DNA of 64,000 bases from Solirubrobacter phytolaccae (GCF_027587195.1 NZ_JAPDDP010000003.1:124001-188000); one strand, 5' to 3'. Positions 1-14,933 are shown, numbered from the stretch's first letter. Notes: generated by a model not told the origin, from the sequence alone. Program-made: numbers and translations.

Positions 1-269
1 CGCTGGCGATCGACGAGGCCTACCTGCGGGGCCTCGGCGCGAGCGAGGTGGTCTCACGCGAGGAGCATCCGGCCACCGATCACGTCATCGACTTCGTGTC
101 GCCGGCGCGCGGCATCATGGCCTCGAACGGCTCGATGGCGCGGCTCGGCGAGCTGATCGACGCGCACTCGATCCGCGTCCCGATCTGCGAGGCGTTCTCG
201 TTCGGACAGGTGCCCGAAGCGCTCGAGGCGTTCGGCGAGCACAAGCAGGGCAAGTTGTCGGTCGCCTGA
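1..269 (+). CDS. Zinc-type alcohol dehydrogenase / quinone oxidoreductase, C-terminal part only
   Basis: The window opens inside this gene; the frame begins at base 3 and the TGA is at 267-269. The visible residues include a GA-S-E-V stretch like the one after the Rossmann fold of medium-chain dehydrogenases (MDR). A segment reading G-S-M-A-R-L-G-E-L follows. The ending, with [20 protein letters not shown], is the usual MDR C-terminus in which a helix before a conserved G-K contributes to the NAD(P)-binding side. The N-terminal GroES-like domain and any zinc ligands lie outside the window, so cofactor and substrate cannot be judged. The family assignment is fairly safe, but the exact reaction is unknown. 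The gene ends 63 nt before ureA and has no evident link to urease. Confidence 0.75.
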   Translation, partial: LAIDEAYLRGLGASEVVSREEHPATDHVIDFVSPARGIMASNGSMARLGELIDAHSIRVPICEAFSFGQVPEALEAFGEHKQGKLSVA

Positions 270-317
270 GCGCGATTTTCGTCCCGCGGTCCAATTGCGG
301 GCCGCGGAGGCGGGCAT

Positions 318-323
318 TAGCGT
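318..323 (+). promoter_or_regulatory. -10-like TAGCGT before ureA
   Basis: TAGCGT lies 9 nt before the ureA ATG, and no Shine-Dalgarno precedes that ATG. This fits a promoter giving a leaderless or nearly leaderless urease transcript. No convincing -35 was seen. Confidence 0.4.
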
Positions 324-332
324 GGCGCGAGC

Positions 333-635
333 ATGCTGCTGACGCCTTCAGACCAGGCCAAGCTGCTGCTCGCCGTCGCGGGGATGGTCGCCCGGGATCG
401 CCTGGAGCGCGGGGTGAAGCTCAACCAGCCGGAGGCGGTGGCACTGCTCTCGTGCTGGGTGATCGAGCGGGCGCGCGAGGGGCGCGCCGTCGCGGACCTG
501 ATGAGCGAGGGGCGCTCGGTGCTCGCGCGCGATCAGGTCATGGAGGGCGTGCCCGAGCTCGTGAGCGAGGTGCAGGTGGAGGCGACGTTCCCGGACGGGC
601 GCAAGCTCGTGACGCTGCACGAGCCGATCACATGA
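333..635 (+). CDS. ureA: Urease subunit gamma
   Basis: This 100-residue protein matches the urease gamma subunit in length and in motifs such as the N-terminal L-T-P-x-D/E-x-x-K-L-L and the ending with [16 protein letters not shown]. Urease hydrolyses urea to ammonia and carbamate in the cytoplasm; gamma is one of the three structural chains (UreABC). It is the first gene of the operon, and its TGA overlaps the ureB ATG as ATGA at 632-635. No ribosome-binding site is visible before the ATG. A TAGCGT hexamer just upstream suggests a leaderless mRNA. Confidence 0.97.
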   Translation: MLLTPSDQAKLLLAVAGMVARDRLERGVKLNQPEAVALLSCWVIERAREGRAVADLMSEGRSVLARDQVMEGVPELVSEVQVEATFPDGRKLVTLHEPIT

Positions 636-919
636 TCCCCGGCGAGCTGATCGTGGGTCCCGGCGAGCTCGAGCTCAACGCGGGGCGCGAGACGAAGACG
701 CTCCGGGTGATGAACGTGGGCGACCGGCCGATCCAGGTCGGCTCGCACTTCGAGTTCTCCTCCACGAACAGCGCGTTGTCGTTCGATCGCGAGGCGGCGT
801 ACGGGTTCCGGCTGGACGTGCCCGCGGGGACGTCGGTGCGCTTCGAGCCGGGTGCGGAGCGCGACGTGGACCTGGTGGCGCTCGGCGGGTTGAAGACCGT
901 GCGGGGGCTGCAGCGATGA
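632..919 (+). CDS. ureB: Urease subunit beta
   Basis: The 95-residue product begins MIPGE and contains the beta-subunit hallmarks V[13 protein letters not shown] and F-F-E/F-E-F followed by N-x-A-L-x-F-D-R. Beta packs with UreA and UreC in the urease trimer. The ATG at 632 overlaps the ureA stop, and the TGA at 917-919 overlaps the ureC ATG at 916, so A-B-C are translationally coupled. The same frame is open far upstream, but only the part from 632 resembles UreB. That makes the overlapping ATG the true start. Confidence 0.97.
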   Translation: MIPGELIVGPGELELNAGRETKTLRVMNVGDRPIQVGSHFEFSSTNSALSFDREAAYGFRLDVPAGTSVRFEPGAERDVDLVALGGLKTVRGLQR

Positions 920-2580
920 GGATCTCGCGGGAGCGCTACGCCGCGCTGTATGGGCCGACCGTCGGCGATCGCGTGCGGCTCGCGGACACCGACCTCTGGC
1001 TCGAGGTCGAAGAGGACCGCTGCGTCGGCGGCGACGAGGCCGTGTTCGGCGGCGGCAAGACGATTCGCGAGTCCATGCTGCAGGGCATCGGACAGGGCCC
1101 GGACGTGGTCATCACCAACGTCGTCGTGCTCGATCACTGGGGCGTCGTCAAGTGCGACGTCGCGATCAAGAGCGGGCGGATCGCGGCGCTGGGGAAGGCC
1201 GGCAACCCGGACGTGATGGACGGGGTCGACATCGAGATCGGGCCGACGACCGAGATCATCGCCGGCGAAGGGCGGATCCTGACGGCGGGCGGGATCGACT
1301 CGCACGTGCACTTCATCTGCCCGCAGATCGTCGACGAGGCGGTCTCGGCGGGCATGACGACGCTGATCGGCGGCGGTACCGGCCCGGCCGAGGGCACGCG
1401 CGCCACGACGTGCACGCCTTCCCCGTGGCAGATCCGCGAGATGCTGCTCGCGCTCGACGAGTACCCCGTGAACGTGCTGCTGCTGGGCAAGGGGAACACG
1501 GTCAGCGAGGCCGGGCTGCGCGCGCAGGCGGCGGCCGGGGTCGGCGGCTTCAAGCTGCACGAGGACTGGGGCACGACGCCCGCGGCGATCGACACGTGCC
1601 TGCGGATCGCGGCCGAGACCGGCGTGCAGGCGGCGATCCACACCGACACCTTGAACGAGGCCGGCTACGTGCAGTCGACGCTCGACGCGATCGCCGGCCG
1701 TTCGATCCACGCCTACCACACGGAGGGCGCGGGCGGCGGCCACGCGCCGGACATCATCACCGTCGCCGGGCAGCCGAACGTCATCCCGGGCTCCACGAAC
1801 CCGACCCGCCCGCACACGGTCAACACCGTCGACGAGCACCTCGACATGCTGATCGTCTGCCACCACCTGAACCCGCGGATCCCCGAGGACCTCGCGTTCG
1901 CGGAGTCGCGCATCCGGGGCACGACGATCGCGGCGGAGGACCTGCTGCACGACCTGGGCGCGATCTCGATCATCGGCAGCGACTCACAGGCGATGGGTCG
2001 CGTCGGCGAGACGATCATCCGCACCTGGCAGACCGCGCACGTGATGGCCGGCAAGCGCGGCGGCGCATCGAACGAACGCCTGAAGCGCTACGTCGCCAAG
2101 TACACGATCTGCCCGGCGATTGCTCACGGGATCGACGACCAGGTCGGCTCGGTCGAGGTCGGCAAGCTGGCGGACCTGGTGCTGTGGGACCCCGCGTACT
2201 TCGCGATCCGCCCGCGGCTGGTGTTGAAGGGCGGCGTGATCGCCTACGCGCCGATGGGCGACGCGAACGCCTCGATCCCGACGCCGCAGCCCGTCCTGAT
2301 GCAGCCGATGTTCGCGGGGCGCGGGCGGTTGGCGGGACGTCGCTCGCTCGCGTTCGTCTCGCCTCTGGCCGTCGAGGGCTTGGCCGATCTCGGGCTGGAG
2401 GCGGGCGTGGTCGCGGTCAAGGACACGCGCGCCGTGATGAAGGCGGACATGCCGCTCAACGACGCCTGCCCCGACATCCGCGTCGAGCCGGACACCTTCA
2501 AGGTCTGGGTCGACGGCGAGGAGATCGTGCCGGACCCCGCCGCCGAGCTGCCGCTGGCGCAGCGCTACTCGCTGTTCTGA
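916..2580 (+). CDS. ureC: Urease subunit alpha (catalytic, dinickel)
   Basis: This 554-residue catalytic chain of urease belongs to the amidohydrolase superfamily. Visible active-site features are the metal-ligand pair H130 and H132 (DSHVHF) and K213 in GFKLHEDWG, the lysine carbamylated in the family to bridge the nickel ions. The flap C315-H316 (VCHHL) and the signature [12 protein letters not shown] are also present. It is a little shorter than the usual 565-570 residues, and some surface loops differ, for instance a short loop around [12 protein letters not shown]. All catalytic positions I can check are intact. It starts in a 4-nt overlap with ureB and ends in a TGATG overlap with ureF. 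Confidence 0.98.
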   Translation: MRISRERYAALYGPTVGDRVRLADTDLWLEVEEDRCVGGDEAVFGGGKTIRESMLQGIGQGPDVVITNVVVLDHWGVVKCDVAIKSGRIAALGKAGNPDVMDGVDIEIGPTTEIIAGEGRILTAGGIDSHVHFICPQIVDEAVSAGMTTLIGGGTGPAEGTRATTCTPSPWQIREMLLALDEYPVNVLLLGKGNTVSEAGLRAQAAAGVGGFKLHEDWGTTPAAIDTCLRIAAETGVQAAIHTDTLNEAGYVQSTLDAIAGRSIHAYHTEGAGGGHAPDIITVAGQPNVIPGSTNPTRPHTVNTVDEHLDMLIVCHHLNPRIPEDLAFAESRIRGTTIAAEDLLHDLGAISIIGSDSQAMGRVGETIIRTWQTAHVMAGKRGGASNERLKRYVAKYTICPAIAHGIDDQVGSVEVGKLADLVLWDPAYFAIRPRLVLKGGVIAYAPMGDANASIPTPQPVLMQPMFAGRGRLAGRRSLAFVSPLAVEGLADLGLEAGVVAVKDTRAVMKADMPLNDACPDIRVEPDTFKVWVDGEEIVPDPAAELPLAQRYSLF

Positions 2581-3179
2581 TGGACCCGCTGACGCTGCTG
2601 CTGGCCGACTCGCGGTTCCCGTCGGGCTCGTACGCGCACTCGCTGGGCCTCGAGCAGGCGGTCAACGACGGGCTCCGGGACGTGCCCGCGTTCATCCGCG
2701 CCCGGCAACGGCATGTCGCTTCGGCCGACGCGCGCTTCGCCGTTGAGGCGAGAAGAGGGAACGTTCTCGAGGATGAGTGGTACGCCCGCACACCCAGTCC
2801 TGTACTGAGGGAGTCGGCACAACGACTCGGGTCTCAACTGCTGCGCTCGGCAGCGAAGATCTGGGACGTCCCGGTGGCTCGGATGCCCCGTCCACTGGCT
2901 CTGGGTGTGGTGGCCGCGGCGGCCGGCGTGTCGGACGAGGACACGGCGCTGCTCGCGCTCTACGACGACGCCGCCACGGTCGCCAGCGCGGCGCTCAAGC
3001 TGCTGCCGCTCGACCCTGCCGTCACGGCGCGCTGGCTCGCGGACCTCGCGCCGGACCTGGCGCGCGTCGCCCAAGCGATCGCGCACGACGACGGGCCGTT
3101 GCCGTCGCCGGCCGCCGTCGCGATCGAGCTTTCCGCCCCCATCCACCTCGAGCAGAGGGAGCGCCTCTTTGCCAGTTGA
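2580..3179 (+). CDS. ureF: Urease accessory protein UreF
   Basis: The 199-residue product starts with [19 protein letters not shown], the conserved UreF N-terminus. UreF joins UreD and UreG in the complex that loads nickel into apo-urease. The ATG overlaps the ureC stop (TGATG). About 2700-2890 the codon choice differs from the flanks: AGA, AGG and GTT codons appear and G+C drops. Even so, the protein stays alignable through R-E-S-A-Q-R-L-G. The C-terminus overlaps the ureG start by 11 nt. Confidence 0.93.
   Translation: MDPLTLLLADSRFPSGSYAHSLGLEQAVNDGLRDVPAFIRARQRHVASADARFAVEARRGNVLEDEWYARTPSPVLRESAQRLGSQLLRSAAKIWDVPVARMPRPLALGVVAAAAGVSDEDTALLALYDDAATVASAALKLLPLDPAVTARWLADLAPDLARVAQAIAHDDGPLPSPAAVAIELSAPIHLEQRERLFAS
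3154..3160 (+). promoter_or_regulatory. Shine-Dalgarno AGAGGGA selecting the ureG TTG start
   Basis: AGAGGGA lies 8 nt before the TTG at 3169. The open frame extends further upstream, so this site decides the start of ureG. Confidence 0.6.
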
Positions 3180-3849
3180 ACGTGCGTTGCGGATCGGCGT
3201 CGGCGGTCCCGTCGGCTCCGGCAAGTCCAGCCTGATCGCCGCGCTGTGCGGCGCGCTGGCCGGTGAGGCCCGGCTCGGCGTCGTGACCAACGACATCTAC
3301 ACGACCGAGGACGCGGAGTTCCTGCGCTCCACGGGCGTGCTCCCGGAGGAGCGCATCACGGCGGTGCAGACCGGCGGCTGCCCGCACACCGCGATCCGCG
3401 ACGACATCTCCGCCAACCTGGAGGCGGTCGAGGAGCTGGAGGCCGCGACCGGTCCGCTGGACCTCGTGTTCGTCGAGAGCGGCGGCGACAACCTGACCGC
3501 GATCTTCTCGCCCGCCCTCGCCGACGTGCAGATCTTCGTCATCGACGTCGCCGGCGGGGACGACATCCCGCGCAAGGGCGGCCCCGGCATCGCGCGCGCC
3601 GACCTGCTCGTGATCAACAAGACCGACCTCGCGCCGTACGTCGGCGCCGACGACGCGAAGATGGTGCGAGAGGCGTCCGAGCGCCGCGGCTCACTGCCCG
3701 TCGCTCCGACCTCGCTGCGCACCGAAGGCGCCGACCAGGTCGCCGGCTGGGTCCGTGCCCAGCTCGCGGCCTTCCGCGCCCACGGCCACCTCCACTCGTC
3801 CATGGAAGGCGTGCCCGATCACCACCACGACCACGATCACGTCCACTGA
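3169..3849 (+). CDS. ureG: Urease accessory GTPase UreG with C-terminal His-rich tail
   Basis: UreG is the SIMIBI-class GTPase that powers nickel insertion into urease. From the TTG start the P-loop GPVGSGKSS falls at residues 13-21. The metal-binding C71-P-H73 motif sits in [12 protein letters not shown], with FVESGGDNL and the guanine-specificity N-K-T-D following. The protein is 226 residues, about 20 longer than usual. The extra part is a C-terminal tail rich in histidine ([10 protein letters not shown] at the very end). In many UreG proteins a histidine stretch is N-terminal, so the position here is unusual. No ureE is present in the operon, and the tail could hold nickel in its place; that is inference. 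Confidence 0.95.
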   Translation: MPVERALRIGVGGPVGSGKSSLIAALCGALAGEARLGVVTNDIYTTEDAEFLRSTGVLPEERITAVQTGGCPHTAIRDDISANLEAVEELEAATGPLDLVFVESGGDNLTAIFSPALADVQIFVIDVAGGDDIPRKGGPGIARADLLVINKTDLAPYVGADDAKMVREASERRGSLPVAPTSLRTEGADQVAGWVRAQLAAFRAHGHLHSSMEGVPDHHHDHDHVH

Positions 3850-4450
3850 GACGGGCTTCACGACGCTGCGGCGCGGGGAGCGGATCGCGCCGCGCGTCCT
3901 CGCCCCGGGGCGGATCACGCTGCTGCGCTCCCAGGCGGGGCCGCTCGCGGGCGATCACGACCGGGTCGAGATCGTCGTCGAGTCGGGGACGCTGACGGTC
4001 GAGCCGATCGCGGCGAGCATCGCGCTGCCCGGGAGAGAGCCGACGCTCCTCGAGCTCGACGTCACGGTCGGGCCCGGCGCGCACCTGCACCTTCAGGACG
4101 CGCCGCTCGTGGTGGCCGAGGGCGCCGACGTCACCCGCACGACGACGATCCGGCTCGCCCCGGGCGCGACCGCGACCGTCATCGACGTGATCATCCTCGG
4201 GCGTGCCGGCGAAGGTCCGGGGCGGCTGCGCTCGCTCCTGCGCGCCGACGGCCCGGACGGCGTGATCCTCCACGACGTCTTCCACGTGGAGCCGGCCAGC
4301 TGGGTCGAGGACGCGTACGTCGCGCTCGCTCCCGGGCACCGCGCGCTCGCCACCGTGGCGAGGTTCGGGGAGCCCGGCAACCTGCACGGGCTCGGAAATC
4401 TGGAGCGTCACTCGGCGGCCTCGGCGGCCGACCTGGGCGTATCGTCCTGA
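3755..4450 (+). CDS. ureD: Urease accessory protein UreD (UreH)
   Basis: UreD-like features are the segment [12 protein letters not shown]-x-G-D, then [13 protein letters not shown], and [14 protein letters not shown]. UreD is the scaffold binding apo-urease and UreF/G. The homologous part begins only near base 3850, just after the ureG stop. The sole standard in-frame start found upstream is GTG 3755, which would overlap ureG by 95 nt and add a threonine-rich leader. The true start may be a non-standard codon nearer 3820-3850. The protein is short for UreD, about 200 residues of core against about 260-270. Confidence 0.85.
   Translation: MPSSRPSAPTATSTRPWKACPITTTTTITSTETGFTTLRRGERIAPRVLAPGRITLLRSQAGPLAGDHDRVEIVVESGTLTVEPIAASIALPGREPTLLELDVTVGPGAHLHLQDAPLVVAEGADVTRTTTIRLAPGATATVIDVIILGRAGEGPGRLRSLLRADGPDGVILHDVFHVEPASWVEDAYVALAPGHRALATVARFGEPGNLHGLGNLERHSAASAADLGVSS
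4440..4445 (+). promoter_or_regulatory. -10-like TATCGT, leaderless start context
   Basis: TATCGT ends 7 nt before the ATG at 4453 and overlaps the end of ureD. There is no Shine-Dalgarno, so this gene may have its own leaderless transcript inside the urease region. Confidence 0.4.
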
Positions 4451-4452
4451 GC

Positions 4453-5712
4453 ATGGACGTCCTGATCGCCGGCGGCGGGATCGCCGGACTCGAGGCGCTG
4501 CTCGGCCTCCGCGAGGTGGCCGGAGAACGCGTGCGCCTGACCCTGGTGGCTCCCGATCCTGACTTCACCTACCGGCCGATGGCCGTCGCCGAGCCGTTCG
4601 CGGTCGGCCAGGCCAAGCGGGTGCCGTTGACCGAGATCGCCGCGGGCGCGGAGATCATCACCGACGCCGTGGTCGGGGTCGACGACGCCGCCGGCCAGGT
4701 GCGCCTCGAAGGCGGTGGCACGCGTGCGTTCGACGCGCTGCTGATCGCGGCGGGCGCGCACGCCATCGAGGGCGTCGAGGGCGCCACCACGTGGTGGCCC
4801 GGCGGCGACTCGGAGGCCTTCGGCGGCCTGCTCCGGGACGTCGAGGAGGGCTACTCGAAGCGCCTGGCGATCGTCATCCCGCCCGGTGCAGTGTGGCCGC
4901 TCCCCGCCTACGAGCTCGCGATCATGACCGCCGGCGAAGCGCGTGAGCAGGGCCACGACGACGTGCGGATCACGGTCGTCACGCCGGAGCGCACGCCGCT
5001 GTCGATCTTCGGGCCGGACGTGAGCACCGCGGTCGCCGAGGAGCTCGAGCGGGCGGGCGTGCAGCTGATCACCGGCGCCGTCGCGACCCGTGCCGAGGGC
5101 GGCGGGCTGACCCTCCAGCCCAGCGGCGACCGGCTCGACGTGCAGCGCGTGGTCGCGATCCCGCGCCTGATCGGGCCGGCGATCGAAGGTCTCGCGGCCG
5201 ACGACGAAGGCTTCCTGCTCACCGGCGAGGACGGGCGCGTCCAGGGCACCGAGCGGGTCTGGGCGGCCGGCGACGGCATCGACTCCCCGGTGAAGTTCGG
5301 CGGGCTCGCGACGCACCAGGCGCGCGTCGCGATCGCCGGCATCGCGAAGCTGGCGGGCGTCGAGGACGACCTGGACCCGGGCGAGGCGGTGCTCGAAGGG
5401 CGGCTGCTGCTCGGGAGCCGGCAGACCCGCCGCCTGCACGGCGCCGGCGACCACGACGGCGCGCCGCTGTGGTGGCCGCAGGGCAAGGTCTCGGGCTCCT
5501 TCCTCCCGCGCTGGCTGGCCGAGCACGACTTCGCGCCGCCGGCCTCCGCCGTGCCCGCGCCGGACGAGGGCATCGAGGTGCGCCGCCCGGTGCGCGCGCT
5601 CGCCGAGGAGGCGCAGCAGCTGTTCGACATCCGCCGGCAGTACCGGATCGCCGACCCGGACATCGCGGCGCTGGGGCGGCGGATGCGCGCGCTCCAATCG
5701 CGACCGCGCTGA
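4453..5712 (+). CDS. FAD-dependent pyridine nucleotide-disulphide oxidoreductase, NDH-2/SQR-like
   Basis: The 419-residue protein starts with an ADP-binding Rossmann motif G-G-G-I-A-G-L-E-A. It has the second FAD motif near residue 270 (R-V-W-A-A-G-D-G-I-D-S-P-V-K-F-G-G-L-A), as in type-II NADH dehydrogenases and sulphide:quinone reductases. The redox cysteines of sulphide:quinone reductase are not evident, so a quinone-linked NADH or related dehydrogenase role is likelier but unproven. The start lies 2 nt after the ureD stop, with a -10-like TATCGT 7 nt before the ATG. Its nearness to urease may therefore not mean a shared function. Confidence 0.75.
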   Translation: MDVLIAGGGIAGLEALLGLREVAGERVRLTLVAPDPDFTYRPMAVAEPFAVGQAKRVPLTEIAAGAEIITDAVVGVDDAAGQVRLEGGGTRAFDALLIAAGAHAIEGVEGATTWWPGGDSEAFGGLLRDVEEGYSKRLAIVIPPGAVWPLPAYELAIMTAGEAREQGHDDVRITVVTPERTPLSIFGPDVSTAVAEELERAGVQLITGAVATRAEGGGLTLQPSGDRLDVQRVVAIPRLIGPAIEGLAADDEGFLLTGEDGRVQGTERVWAAGDGIDSPVKFGGLATHQARVAIAGIAKLAGVEDDLDPGEAVLEGRLLLGSRQTRRLHGAGDHDGAPLWWPQGKVSGSFLPRWLAEHDFAPPASAVPAPDEGIEVRRPVRALAEEAQQLFDIRRQYRIADPDIAALGRRMRALQSRPR

Positions 5713-5726
5713 TCACCATGTAAGGC

Positions 5727-6251
5727 GTGGCGTCGTCGCGACAGAGAGGGGGTGTGAGCGATCCGCAAGCGTTCCGCGCGATCTACGAGACCCATCACGC
5801 CGCCGTCTGCGCGTACTTCGCGCGCCGGGCACCGCGGGATGAGGTCGAGGATCTCGCGGCCGAGACCTTCGTCGTCGCGTGGCGCAAGCTGCCGCGGCGG
5901 CTCGAGCACCCGCTCCCGTGGCTGTACGCCGTGGCCGGCAAGGTGCTCTCCAACCACCGCCGCAAGGCGAACCGCCGCGGCGCCTTCGCGCCGGACCCGG
6001 CCACGGGCGACCCCGCGGAGCGCTTCAGCAGCGACCGCGGCCTCGCCACCGCGTTCGCCGAGCTGAGCGAGCGCGAACGCGAGGCGATCCGCCTCGTCGC
6101 CTGGGAAGGCCTGTCCACGGAGGACGCTGCCCGCGCCGCGGGCTGCAGCCGGGCCACGTTCTCCGTCCGCTTCTCCCGCGCCCGCTCGAAGCTCGCACAG
6201 CACCTCGACCCGCCACCCGTTGCCACGTATGCCGTCCCGGAGAGGATCTGA
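5727..6251 (+). CDS. ECF-type RNA polymerase sigma factor
   Basis: The 174-residue protein has a region-2 segment (A-I-Y-E-T-H-H ... D-E-V-E-D-L-A-A-E-T-F-V-V-A-W) and a region-4 helix-turn-helix (L-S-E-R-E-R-E-A-I-R-L ... S-T-E-D-A-A-R-A-A-G-C-S). These are the two domains of extracytoplasmic-function sigma factors. Start choice is uncertain: GTG 5727 gives the longer form, while GTG 5754 lies right after a purine-rich AGAGAGGGGG. The gene sits 1 nt before a membrane-anchored partner, the usual sigma/anti-sigma layout. The signal it responds to cannot be told from sequence. Confidence 0.88.
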   Translation: MASSRQRGGVSDPQAFRAIYETHHAAVCAYFARRAPRDEVEDLAAETFVVAWRKLPRRLEHPLPWLYAVAGKVLSNHRRKANRRGAFAPDPATGDPAERFSSDRGLATAFAELSEREREAIRLVAWEGLSTEDAARAAGCSRATFSVRFSRARSKLAQHLDPPPVATYAVPERI

Positions 6252-6252
6252 C

Positions 6253-7017
6253 ATGGACCCCGTGCTCGATCGCGTCCGTGCCGCGAACCCCGTCTCCGAG
6301 GACGAGTTCGCCGGCCTGACCGACTTCACCGCCCTGGAGCTCGCCCCGCGCAAGCGCCGCCGCCGCTTCCTCGCCGTGCCCGCTCTGGGCGCCGTGATCG
6401 CCGCGCTCGTCGTGCTCCCCAACTCCGCCCCGCAGGCGAGCGAGGTGCTCAAGCACGCCGTGAACGCGGTCGCCGTCGATGACGGCGGCATCCTCTACGC
6501 CCGCTCGAAGGCGACCTGGGGCCCCACCGGCGAGGCGCCGGGCGGCGTCAGCGCCCGCCAGGTGTGGGTGCAGGGCGACACCGCCATGCGCTGGCTCGAG
6601 GACGGTGGCGACGAGGAGGTCTTCCGCAAGGGCGAGGGCACCACGCGCCGCGCCGCCGACGGCACCGTCAAGACCGAGGCCGACGTAACGATGGTCCCGA
6701 CCGAGGTCTTCCGCGCGAGCGGCCTGCTCCGCAAGGCCCAGAACGGCACCCAGATCAAGCTCGACGAGGACGAGCTCGACGGCCGCGACGTCTACGTGCT
6801 GCGCTGGAACGAGCCCTCCGGCCCGCCGCACTTCCCGAAGATCGAGATGACCATGTGGATCGACAAGGACAGCTACGCCCCGCTGCGCTTCGTCGACCAC
6901 TCGCTCGGCAAGGACGTCGAGGGCAAGCCGTTCGACCACACCTACACCGAGGACATCCTGGAGTTCAAGACGCTCCCGGACACGCCGGAGAACCGGCGGC
7001 TGCTCACGATGCACTAG
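6253..7017 (+). CDS. Membrane-anchored putative sigma-factor partner
   Basis: The 254-residue product has a short cytoplasmic N-terminus ending in a basic K-R-R-R-R cluster, one membrane segment at about residues 36-54, and a large external domain. The external part reads like a CU044_5270/RseB-LolA-like beta domain (I-D-K-D-S-Y-A-P-L-R-F-V-D). It starts 1 nt after the ECF sigma stop, so an anti-sigma or co-regulator role is inferred from position. No classical zinc anti-sigma HxxxCxxC motif is visible. The ATG at 6253 is preferred over an in-frame ATG 33 nt upstream that lies inside the sigma gene. Confidence 0.6.
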   Translation: MDPVLDRVRAANPVSEDEFAGLTDFTALELAPRKRRRRFLAVPALGAVIAALVVLPNSAPQASEVLKHAVNAVAVDDGGILYARSKATWGPTGEAPGGVSARQVWVQGDTAMRWLEDGGDEEVFRKGEGTTRRAADGTVKTEADVTMVPTEVFRASGLLRKAQNGTQIKLDEDELDGRDVYVLRWNEPSGPPHFPKIEMTMWIDKDSYAPLRFVDHSLGKDVEGKPFDHTYTEDILEFKTLPDTPENRRLLTMH

Positions 7018-7037
7018 GCGAACTGCGAGAGTCTACT

Positions 7038-7065
7038 TTGTCCTATACCTTTAGCGATATGTAAT
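7038..7065 (+). promoter_or_regulatory. Candidate promoter for the PASTA/Ltp operon
   Basis: TTGTCC (7038-7043) and TGTAAT (7060-7065) are separated by 16 nt in an unusually A+T-rich 100-nt spacer. The PASTA lipoprotein gene begins 53 nt further on with a proper ribosome-binding site. Confidence 0.35.
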
Positions 7066-7105
7066 CCCTGTGCTTGCCTTAGGCTCCGCGCGTCCGAGAC
7101 GTAGT

Positions 7106-7111
7106 GAGGAG
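7106..7111 (+). promoter_or_regulatory. Shine-Dalgarno GAGGAG
   Basis: GAGGAG lies 7 nt before ATG 7119 and picks that start over GTG 7104. It is one of the few clear ribosome-binding sites in the window. Confidence 0.7.
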
Positions 7112-7118
7112 TTCAGGG

Positions 7119-7604
7119 ATGGGGATCCGGTTCAGGGCCTGCGCAATCGCGCTGGTCGTCGTTGGAATGACAGGTTGCGGCGGCGCGTCGTCGGCCGACA
7201 GCGAGAAGATCGCCGAGCTCGAGAAGCGGGTCGAGGCGGCTGAGAGTCAGGCAGCCGCCGCCGAAGCGGAGACCGAGACGCCCGCGGACACCAAGGCCGA
7301 CGCGGAGACGGAACCCGTCGTCGAAGAGGCGGTCGAGAACGACTCCACCGAGGAAGAGCCCTCGGACGGCAGTGGCGACTGCATCAGAGTGCCGAACGTC
7401 GTGGGCAAGGACCATCAGCTTGCTCAGGACACGATGCAGGCCGCTGGCCTGTACGTGCTCGCCGAACGGGACGCCAGCGGCCAGGGCCGGATGCTGCTGC
7501 TGGATCGCAACTGGACCACGGTCAAACAGCGTCCGAAGGCCGGCAAGTGCGTCTCCGAGGACACCGAGATCCTGCTCTCAGCCGTCAAGGACGACGAGCG
7601 ATGA
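7119..7604 (+). CDS. PASTA-domain lipoprotein
   Basis: The 161-residue protein has a basic N-terminus, a hydrophobic stretch and a lipobox-like G-M-T-G-C20, so it is probably lipid-anchored outside the membrane. A short charged coiled coil follows (E-K-I-A-E-L-E-K-R-V-E-A-A-E), then a long Glu/Ala/Thr-rich linker. The C-terminal PASTA domain is at about residues 91-158 (V-P-N-V-V-G-K-D ... A-Q-D-T-M-Q-A-A-G-L ... R-P-K-A-G). PASTA domains bind peptidoglycan or beta-lactams in serine/threonine kinases and penicillin-binding proteins. Here a single copy is carried on a lipoprotein with no kinase attached. The stop overlaps the next gene's ATG (ATGA), so the two are coupled. Confidence 0.75.
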   Translation: MGIRFRACAIALVVVGMTGCGGASSADSEKIAELEKRVEAAESQAAAAEAETETPADTKADAETEPVVEEAVENDSTEEEPSDGSGDCIRVPNVVGKDHQLAQDTMQAAGLYVLAERDASGQGRMLLLDRNWTTVKQRPKAGKCVSEDTEILLSAVKDDER

Positions 7605-8371
7605 GCTGGGTGAAGTGGGGCCTGGCCGCGCTGATCTGCCTCGCCGTCATCGGGGCCGTGTTCGGCGAGGACGAGACACCCGACGAGACGGGAGCCGCGG
7701 CCGTGGCCGCGGCGACCAGCACCAGCGCTCCGGAACCCGTGGCGACGGAGACCGCGACGCCAGCACCAACACCAACGCCCAAGCCGGAAGTCAGCATCAC
7801 CGTCACGGGTCCGTCCACCGCGCGAAGCGACAATGTCACGCTCAGGGGCACGGTCGATCCGGCCAATGCGCGTATCCGCATCAAGGGGCGGTCCGTCAAG
7901 GTTCGCCGCGGCAAGTGGACTGTCCCGGTCACGCTGACGAAGCGCGGCAAGAACACGTTCCGTGTCGTGGCGACCCGCAAGGGCTTCGTCAAGGCCACCG
8001 AGACCGCCGTCGTCACTCGCAAGCTGTCAGCCGCCGAGAAGGCCGCGATCCGTCGAGAGAAGGTCCAGCGGCGCGCGAACCGGAGAGCGTTGGAGTCGGC
8101 GGAGAGCTATCTCGAGACGTCGGGGTTCTCCAAGCAGGGCCTCTACGAGCAGCTGTCGTCCGAATACGGATCCGGCTTCACGCAGGCCGAGGCGCAGTAC
8201 GCGGTGGATCACGTGGACGTCGACTGGAACAAGGAGGCCGTCGAGGCGGCCGAGAGCTATCTCGACACCATGCCGATGTCCCGGCAGGCGTTGATCGATC
8301 AGCTGACTTCCGAGTACGGATCCGGCTTCACCTACGAGCAGGCGGTCCACGCGGTGGACAAGGTCTACTAA
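7601..8371 (+). CDS. Membrane-anchored protein with two Ltp repeats
   Basis: The 256-residue protein begins with a membrane anchor (residues about 5-20) and a Pro/Thr/Ala-rich spacer. An Ig-like beta domain (glucodextranase-B-like) spans about residues 66-140. Two C-terminal Ltp-type repeats (Pfam Lipoprotein_Ltp) each read A-E-S-Y-L-x-T ... L-x-x-Q-L-x-S-E-Y-G-S-G-F-T. Ltp repeats are known from streptococcal phage TP-J34, where the lipoprotein blocks superinfection, and from many actinobacterial surface proteins. No lipobox is seen, so it is anchored by the N-terminal helix. It is coupled to the PASTA lipoprotein, so the pair may act at the cell surface. A phage-exclusion role is speculative. 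Confidence 0.7.
   Translation: MSWVKWGLAALICLAVIGAVFGEDETPDETGAAAVAAATSTSAPEPVATETATPAPTPTPKPEVSITVTGPSTARSDNVTLRGTVDPANARIRIKGRSVKVRRGKWTVPVTLTKRGKNTFRVVATRKGFVKATETAVVTRKLSAAEKAAIRREKVQRRANRRALESAESYLETSGFSKQGLYEQLSSEYGSGFTQAEAQYAVDHVDVDWNKEAVEAAESYLDTMPMSRQALIDQLTSEYGSGFTYEQAVHAVDKVY
8087..8368 (+). repeat. Intragenic tandem Ltp repeat
   Basis: Two related units, about 8087-8220 and 8234-8368, share a near-identical stretch reading TACGGATCCGGCTTCAC in each. They encode the two Ltp domains and point to duplication within the gene. Confidence 0.7.
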
Positions 8372-8398
8372 CGAGGCGGCCCGAGAACCGGCGTTCAG

Positions 8399-10635
<2,237 letters not shown>

Positions 10636-10637
10636 GC

Positions 10638-14813
<4,176 letters not shown>

Positions 14814-14819
14814 TGGCTG

Positions 14820-14825
14820 AGCGTA
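14820..14825 (-). promoter_or_regulatory. -10-like TACGCT for gltBD
   Basis: On the minus strand TACGCT ends 6 nt before the gltB GTG. It lies in the 120-nt spacer shared with the divergent DUF1116 operon. Confidence 0.4.
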
Positions 14826-14919
14826 CGGGCGGACCGGACCCCCTCCCTCGGACACACGGTCCAGCGTTGGCGCGCGCGGCTGTGACCGCCGGTCCGTTTT
14901 CGCAGCCCTCCGGGGTCCG

Positions 14920-14925
14920 TAGCTT
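14920..14925 (+). promoter_or_regulatory. -10-like TAGCTT for the DUF1116 operon
   Basis: TAGCTT ends 8 nt before ATG 14934. An 8-bp inverted repeat (CGGACCGG 14830-14837 and CCGGTCCG 14889-14896) lies upstream and could be an operator, which is weakly supported. Confidence 0.4.
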
Positions 14926-14933
14926 CGCGGCCC

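Noticed and set aside
452-631. Longer start for ureB
   Set aside because: The added part is Arg-rich and lies inside ureA in another frame; UreB homology begins at 632.
8087-8368. Prophage remnant
   Set aside because: Ltp repeats alone do not mark a prophage; no integrase, att sites or phage structural genes are nearby.
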